NCBI GenBank assembly: GCA_964531325.1
Contig: CAZHCW010000018.1
Coordinates: 1 to 64,000 of the forward strand
DNA length: 64,000 nt
Direction of reading: 5' to 3'
DNA from: UTCHB3 sp964531325
Lineage (GTDB): Bacteria > Bacteroidota > Ignavibacteria > Ignavibacteriales > Ignavibacteriaceae
In this document: positions 60,161 through 64,000 of the stretch, one piece after another
Position numbering within the stretch: the stretch's first letter is position 1
How the letters are laid out: every line of letters begins with the position of its first letter
Translations under genes and position numbers: made by a program
Notes under the pieces: model-generated
Told to the model about the DNA's origin: nothing
Database searches by the model: none
What the model saw: only the letters and a program-made list of their open reading frames with translations

Positions 60161-61408
60161 ATGCTCCGACCCGTTTTATCTTTATTCTTTCTTGTTTTGC
60201 TTTTGGCACTTCCAACAGTTGCGCAATCCCCCCATCCAAATGCCATGAATGTCCCTTCGGGAATCGATTCAAAATTTAGATCCGATCCTGAAAAGAATTT
60301 AACTGAATTTGTTAATACCATTCTCAAAGGAATCACTTCAGACGAAGAGAAAATCAGAATTCTTCACGACTGGACTGCCCTGAACATCCGCTACGATGTT
60401 GAGGGTTATTTTGGGAACAGTAAAATTGTTTACAACACTTTTGATGTTATTAAAACAGGAAAATCTGTCTGTGAAGGTTATTGTAATGTGCTTGAAGTGC
60501 TGCTCACCACCGCAGGAATCGAGAATAAAAAAGTCCCGGGCTACGCCCGTGGGTATGGATTTGATATTTTTGCCGGAAATGAAAAATTTGAATCAAACCA
60601 TGCATGGACTGCAGTAAAACTGAACGGGAAATGGGAGTTGATTGATGTAACATGGAATTCGGGATTCATCGATGGAATTAGATTTGTATCCAACTACTCC
60701 CTTGGTTATTTTCTGATATCCCCACAAAAATTTGTTTATACCCATTTCCCTGAAAATTCTGATTGGCAATTGTTATCCCCTCCCCACTCTTTTGAAGAGT
60801 TTAGTAACATGCCCTACCTTTCAGACCGGTTTTTTGCCCTGGGTCTTGATCTGATCAATAAACCTGCAAGAATTCTTGATGCCGGAGCAGAATTTAAACT
60901 TGATATCTCCATCCCCAACGGAATTCTCTTAATAGCAAAACTTGAAGATCTGGAAGAGAACAGTTATGACAAGGCCACCATCACTCAAAGAGTTGGTGAA
61001 AAAGGAACCGTCTATATCGTTTTTCCAAAAAAAGGTAATTATGTCCTTACACTCTTTGCAAAACATAAAGACGAAACGGGTAGTTATTCGGGAGTTGCAG
61101 ATTTTGGACTAAAAGCCTCTGCCGGTAGTGATGCAAAATTTCCCATGCTTTTCAAAAAATTTATGGAATTTGGATGCCGACTCATTTCACCCCTCACAAA
61201 ACCATTTAAAATGGGACCGGATCAAATGGTTGATTTTGAGTTCTACGCTCCCGTTGAAGAGGTGGGTGTTGAGTGTGATGAGCTGATAACCATGCTCACA
61301 AAAAATGCCGCTGGTAACTTTGCAGGTAAAGTAAAAATTACAAGTTACCCCGTCAGAGTTTTTATGAAAACTGGCGACAGGTTGCAATTCTTCTGTAGCT
61401 GGGAGTAA
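60161..61408 (+). CDS. Secreted transglutaminase-like protein
   Basis: A 415-residue protein from the ATG at 60161, preceded by GAGGTG; an in-frame TTG twelve bases earlier is less likely. It has a signal peptide (RPVLSLFFLVLLLALPTVA/Q). Residues about 45-200 form a transglutaminase-like/KY peptidase-type papain fold with the triad C104 (GKSVCEGYC), H147 (SNHAWTAV) and D162 (LIDVTWNSG). The remainder has two beta-rich domains (about 215-410), as in eukaryotic kyphoscoliosis-type and bacterial homologues. Most bacterial members are thought to be proteases or protein-linking enzymes at the cell surface; the target is unknown. It ends 16 bp before a repeat that flanks the AAA ATPase gene. Confidence 0.85.
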   Translation: MLRPVLSLFFLVLLLALPTVAQSPHPNAMNVPSGIDSKFRSDPEKNLTEFVNTILKGITSDEEKIRILHDWTALNIRYDVEGYFGNSKIVYNTFDVIKTGKSVCEGYCNVLEVLLTTAGIENKKVPGYARGYGFDIFAGNEKFESNHAWTAVKLNGKWELIDVTWNSGFIDGIRFVSNYSLGYFLISPQKFVYTHFPENSDWQLLSPPHSFEEFSNMPYLSDRFFALGLDLINKPARILDAGAEFKLDISIPNGILLIAKLEDLEENSYDKATITQRVGEKGTVYIVFPKKGNYVLTLFAKHKDETGSYSGVADFGLKASAGSDAKFPMLFKKFMEFGCRLISPLTKPFKMGPDQMVDFEFYAPVEEVGVECDELITMLTKNAAGNFAGKVKITSYPVRVFMKTGDRLQFFCSWE

Positions 61409-61423
61409 TGGTAATTTTTATTG

Positions 61424-61474
61424 CGATTTTTTTCGTTGCGATTTTTTTCGCAATCAATTCATAAGTTGATGATC
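61424..61474. repeat. 51-bp direct repeat, copy A (3' side of AAA ATPase gene)
   Basis: Matches 62631-62681 over 51 bp without gaps, 44 identical. It contains the dyad TTGCGA-N6-TCGCAA and ends AAGTTGATGATC. An extra TTGCGATTTTTTTCG unit precedes the dyad here. Confidence 0.85.
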
Positions 61475-61524
61475 AATCATGATTAATAATTATGCCCTTA
61501 TTGTTTTTGGGGATTGGACAGATG

Positions 61525-62622
61525 TTACCACTCCCCAATTCGCCTCTCGATAAGCCATTTACTGAACATTGGATCATCAATCTCATACTTCGAATCAATC
61601 TTGATTACCATACCTTTTTCTTCAAGTTTTTTAAGGGCACTGAATGTTGTGCTGTTCGCCCCCAAATTATACTTTTGTCGAAAGGCTTCAGAAAGTGGTA
61701 GTAATTCCCCCTCGACAAGTCCAAGCATAATTTTTTGTTCGGTTTTTGTTAAAGTTGTCCACAGTCTTTCAAAATCATTATCGTGAATTTCCACCAGCTC
61801 AGCCATGGCAGCTTGGACCGGTGCCTGATTGCCTCTTTGTTTTGAAATGACTTCCCATACACCAAATGCAAGGCATTGAGTGTAATAAGGGTGTGAGTTG
61901 GTGACTTTAATAATTTCTTCTGATATTGCAGGCGCATTGTCAGTTATTTCAATAAATCGGGAGATTAAAAACTCCATAAATTCTTCTTTTGGGATTTTAC
62001 CGATCGGCATCAAAAATCCAAAATTATAAAAAGGAGATTTCTTTTTCTCAAAAATCTCTCTCATCATTGACTCTTTGCTGCCAAGAAATACAAAATTTAC
62101 TTTTTTATGATGCTGAATTATTGCCCGCAGTTTCTGTTCAAGCCAGGTATCCAGTCTTTTTATTTCTTGAAACTCATCAATTATCACAATTAATTTGTTG
62201 TCGTCGGAACTGATGTCCTCCAACAGCCTTAGAACATCCTCTATCACAACCTCGGGTGCACTTTGAGGATGAAATGTTATGTCAATATTGTTGGTTTGAA
62301 CATTCAGGGTTATAGCAGGGGTTATCTTAAAATTCTTTAAATATTGTTGAAATTTTTTGTAAGGATAAAGTTTATGTACCTTTTTTAGCAACTGTGCCGC
62401 GAAATCATTTGTGGAAGTTATCAGTTGCATATCCAAATAAATTACGGGACGGTCCATTTTTCGCACAGTCTTTAGTATAAGACTTGTTTTCCCAAATCTT
62501 CTTGGACTGATTATTATCAAATGGTTTTTGCTTTCCAAAACCGAATTGATACGGGCAATTTCTGCTATTCTGTTAGTGAAATGTTCACCATCAACTACGC
62601 TGCCAAACTTAAAAGGGTTCAT
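61525..62622 (-). CDS. AAA-family ATPase (ATPase_2 / STAND-like) with winged helix
   Basis: A 365-residue protein of the archaeal-type ATPase group (PF01637-like), abundant in Archaea and in Bacteroidota/Ignavibacteriota genomes. It starts with FGSVVDGEHFTNRIAEI, has Walker A SPRRFGKTSL (about 40-49), Walker B LIVIIDEFQEI (about 145-155) and sensor 1 NFVFLGS. The C-terminal winged helix (about 285-360, TKTEQKIMLGLVEGE...LKKLEEKGMVIKI) probably binds DNA or a partner. The function of these proteins is largely unknown; some are tied to mobile elements or defence. The gene is bracketed by 51-bp direct repeats, the upstream one ending nine bases before the ATG. Confidence 0.87.
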   Translation of the reverse strand: MNPFKFGSVVDGEHFTNRIAEIARINSVLESKNHLIIISPRRFGKTSLILKTVRKMDRPVIYLDMQLITSTNDFAAQLLKKVHKLYPYKKFQQYLKNFKITPAITLNVQTNNIDITFHPQSAPEVVIEDVLRLLEDISSDDNKLIVIIDEFQEIKRLDTWLEQKLRAIIQHHKKVNFVFLGSKESMMREIFEKKKSPFYNFGFLMPIGKIPKEEFMEFLISRFIEITDNAPAISEEIIKVTNSHPYYTQCLAFGVWEVISKQRGNQAPVQAAMAELVEIHDNDFERLWTTLTKTEQKIMLGLVEGELLPLSEAFRQKYNLGANSTTFSALKKLEEKGMVIKIDSKYEIDDPMFSKWLIERRIGEW

Positions 62623-62630
62623 TTTGATTC

Positions 62631-62681
62631 CGATATTTTTCGTTGCGATTTATTTCGCAATATACTAAAAAGTTGATGATC
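62631..62681. repeat. 51-bp direct repeat, copy B (promoter side of AAA ATPase gene)
   Basis: Same orientation as copy A, with TTGCGA-N6-TCGCAA at 62644-62661. It lies immediately before the ATPase start and must overlap its promoter or leader, so it could be an operator as well as an element end. The remaining spacer to 62800 shows nothing recognisable. Confidence 0.85.
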
Positions 62682-62800
62682 CAGCCAAATTAATTTCTTG
62701 AGATGTAAACAAAAGTGCAGACTTCGGAAGAAAATGGATTGACCCAAATAATGATTAAAAAAGACAACGAAGAAATCGATTTGTCAGAATCTGATGGTAA

Positions 62801-62834
62801 AATTATAAAAAAGGCTGCCCCTTTCGAGACAGCC
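62801..62834 (-). terminator. Terminator after the interrupted T9SS gene
   Basis: On the minus strand GGCTGTCTC-GAAA-GGGGCAGCC (62834-62813) forms a 9-bp stem with a GNRA tetraloop, followed by six T. It nearly duplicates the terminator at 32329-32355. Confidence 0.85.
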
Positions 62835-62928
62835 ATTATAAATTAGATATTGATTTCAGATTCCTGTTCCTCCGACTGAATTCAGAGTTTATCGGTACAG
62901 TACGCTACTCTGCTACTTCGATACTCTG

Positions 62929-63162
62929 CTACTTAAGAAACAAAGCTTTCATCGTTTTAGTGTAACTTGTGCTCGTAAGTTCGAGCGATTGAGCACTCAA
63001 ACGGAAAATATAAACACCGGAAGAGAACTTCGTTCCATTGAATCTTTTTTCGTACATGCCCTTTTCCATCTCACCGGAGACAAGTTCTGCAACCTTTTGT
63101 CCTGCAATGTTGTAAACATCCAGGGTTACATTGCTTCTCTCTTTGAGGGAGAATTTTATCAC
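62929..63162 (-). pseudogene. Detached tail of a T9SS sorting domain behind an in-frame stop
   Basis: This 77-codon segment is in the same frame as 63166-64000 and continues it exactly: TVIKFSL, GQKVAELVSGEMEKG, SGVYIFRLSAQ and a lysine-ending tail. A TAG at 63163-63165 or its neighbouring codon replaces the serine of the usual NPST; one base change (TCG to TAG) explains it. The ATG two codons later could not make a functional sorting domain by itself because the NPFNP start is missing. It is therefore read as the broken end of the upstream gene or as a sequencing error. Confidence 0.75.
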
Positions 63163-63165
63163 TGT

Positions 63166-64000
63166 CTAAGGATTAAATGGATTGGGATAGTTGTTGTATA
63201 GAGTATAGTCATATTCAATTCCTTCAGATTTTGTTCCACTTACCTGAGGTTTGTTCATTGGACCATTTCCTGATGTTGAATTATTTGACACTTCACTAAA
63301 CAACAGGTTTGCTGATTTTGTGTATTCAGATGTCGGGAAATTACTGTTCAGATAAGTAAGTATAGGGGTAACCATTCCAACTGTATCAATTAGTCCTGAC
63401 GATTTGTATTTCTCTTCAAGAAGATTGTTGTAAATCATCATTACTTCTTCACTGTTGTCACCTGCTCCATACATCTTATTGTTTCCTGCATTCAGGATTT
63501 CCTGTTTGTATGTATCCATGTTTTCAGTGTCAATATTCATTAAGAGTCTTGTGGTAAACTTAAAGAGACCACCCACATTTCTTATTGAAAGCAGATTACT
63601 TTTTAATTCACTCATATTGACATACTCATAACATTGAGGAATTAAACTGATAGCAGATTTTTTGTATCTGACATCAGCAGTTCCGTTTATGATATCTGTA
63701 AGAACAACAAGAGCATCACGAAGTTGTCCTTGGACAATCATTCTTTTGACATCTTTTATCAGAGTCTTAATACTGTCAGGGTCTCCGCCACTTTCCATCT
63801 GCTTCGGTGATGAAGAACCACCACTCAACATATTTGGATTCAGCCATATCCCTGAACAATCAGAATTGAAGCCATCTGTATTTACGGTTATTCCACTGCC
63901 TAAAATTATTCTGAATTCACTTGGGTCTGTTGTTCCCCAATCATTACCATAAGCATCTATTTCGTAATCCAACCCCGGAGTTTCATTTACTGTCCGGAGA
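63166..64000 (-). CDS. T9SS-type secreted protein, truncated by an in-frame stop and by the window edge
   Basis: The frame is open from the right edge of the window, so the N-terminal part is missing. The visible 270 or so residues begin with PGLDYEIDAYGNDWGTTDPS and contain a helical, TPR-like stretch (about 80 residues from TLIKDVKRMIVQGQLRDALV on) and the usual linker before a sorting domain, ending YNNYPNPFNP followed by TAG. A normal protein of this kind would continue with STVIKFSL. With the stop it would lose all of the sorting fold and could not be exported by T9SS. The upstream linker resembles C-terminal regions of large beta-helix surface proteins. Confidence 0.72.
   Translation of the reverse strand, partial: LRTVNETPGLDYEIDAYGNDWGTTDPSEFRIILGSGITVNTDGFNSDCSGIWLNPNMLSGGSSSPKQMESGGDPDSIKTLIKDVKRMIVQGQLRDALVVLTDIINGTADVRYKKSAISLIPQCYEYVNMSELKSNLLSIRNVGGLFKFTTRLLMNIDTENMDTYKQEILNAGNNKMYGAGDNSEEVMMIYNNLLEEKYKSSGLIDTVGMVTPILTYLNSNFPTSEYTKSANLLFSEVSNNSTSGNGPMNKPQVSGTKSEGIEYDYTLYNNYPNPFNP

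Overview
The window reads as part of a chromosome from the Bacteroidota/Ignavibacteriota side of the tree, most likely an Ignavibacteria-type organism. The main evidence is about ten secreted proteins ending in the type IX secretion (T9SS) type A sorting domain with the YPNPFNPST signature, together with PorV/PorQ-like and TonB-dependent outer-membrane proteins, very AT-rich spacers and weak Shine-Dalgarno sites. This placement is inference from gene content; no rRNA or tRNA gene was seen.

Layout. 0-2.3 kb: two coupled T9SS cargo genes, the first cut by the window edge. 2.3-6.4 kb: small accessory genes and a tripartite HipB-HipS-HipT toxin-antitoxin module behind three evenly spaced palindromic operators. 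6.6-9.1 kb: a T9SS cargo protein and an orphan gene. 9.3-13.1 kb: a ferrous-iron operon with two DtxR-type regulators (one fused to FeoA) and FeoB encoded as separate G-domain and permease genes. 13.4-21.0 kb: an outer-membrane barrel, a secreted cyanophycinase-like protein, then lepA-lepB-subtilase. 21.0-21.7 kb: a spacer dense in repeats. 21.7-25.4 kb: a secreted WD40-caspase-like protein. 25.4-29.8 kb: an NtrC-type regulator divergent from a sigma-54 promoter that serves a large secreted repeat protein. 30.4-32.1 kb: an isolated small/large terminase pair.

32.5-59.9 kb is the centrepiece: a long one-strand block (plus one divergent gene) that looks like a beta-glucan utilisation locus. Reading along the minus strand it encodes a surface CBM9-like protein behind a LacI-type operator, a GH94 phosphorylase, a T9SS-exported GH144-like glucanase, a sugar ABC importer (binding protein and two permeases, no ATPase), a LacI regulator, a second CBM9-like cargo protein, a TonB receptor, a 1081-residue T9SS protein, a PorV-like barrel, a GH144-like lipoprotein and a cytoplasmic GH2. 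A divergent 1059-residue secreted (alpha/alpha)6 glycosidase completes it. The inferred flow is surface binding and cleavage, outer-membrane uptake, periplasmic trimming, ABC import, then phosphorolysis and hydrolysis in the cytoplasm. GH144 and GH94 together suggest a beta-1,2-glucan or another beta-glucan, but the linkage is not shown by the sequence.

60.1-64 kb: a secreted transglutaminase-like protein, an AAA ATPase gene bracketed by 51-bp direct repeats, and a T9SS cargo gene whose sorting signal is interrupted by an in-frame stop. Several families of short dispersed or tandem repeats recur through the spacers, and at least two have entered coding frames.
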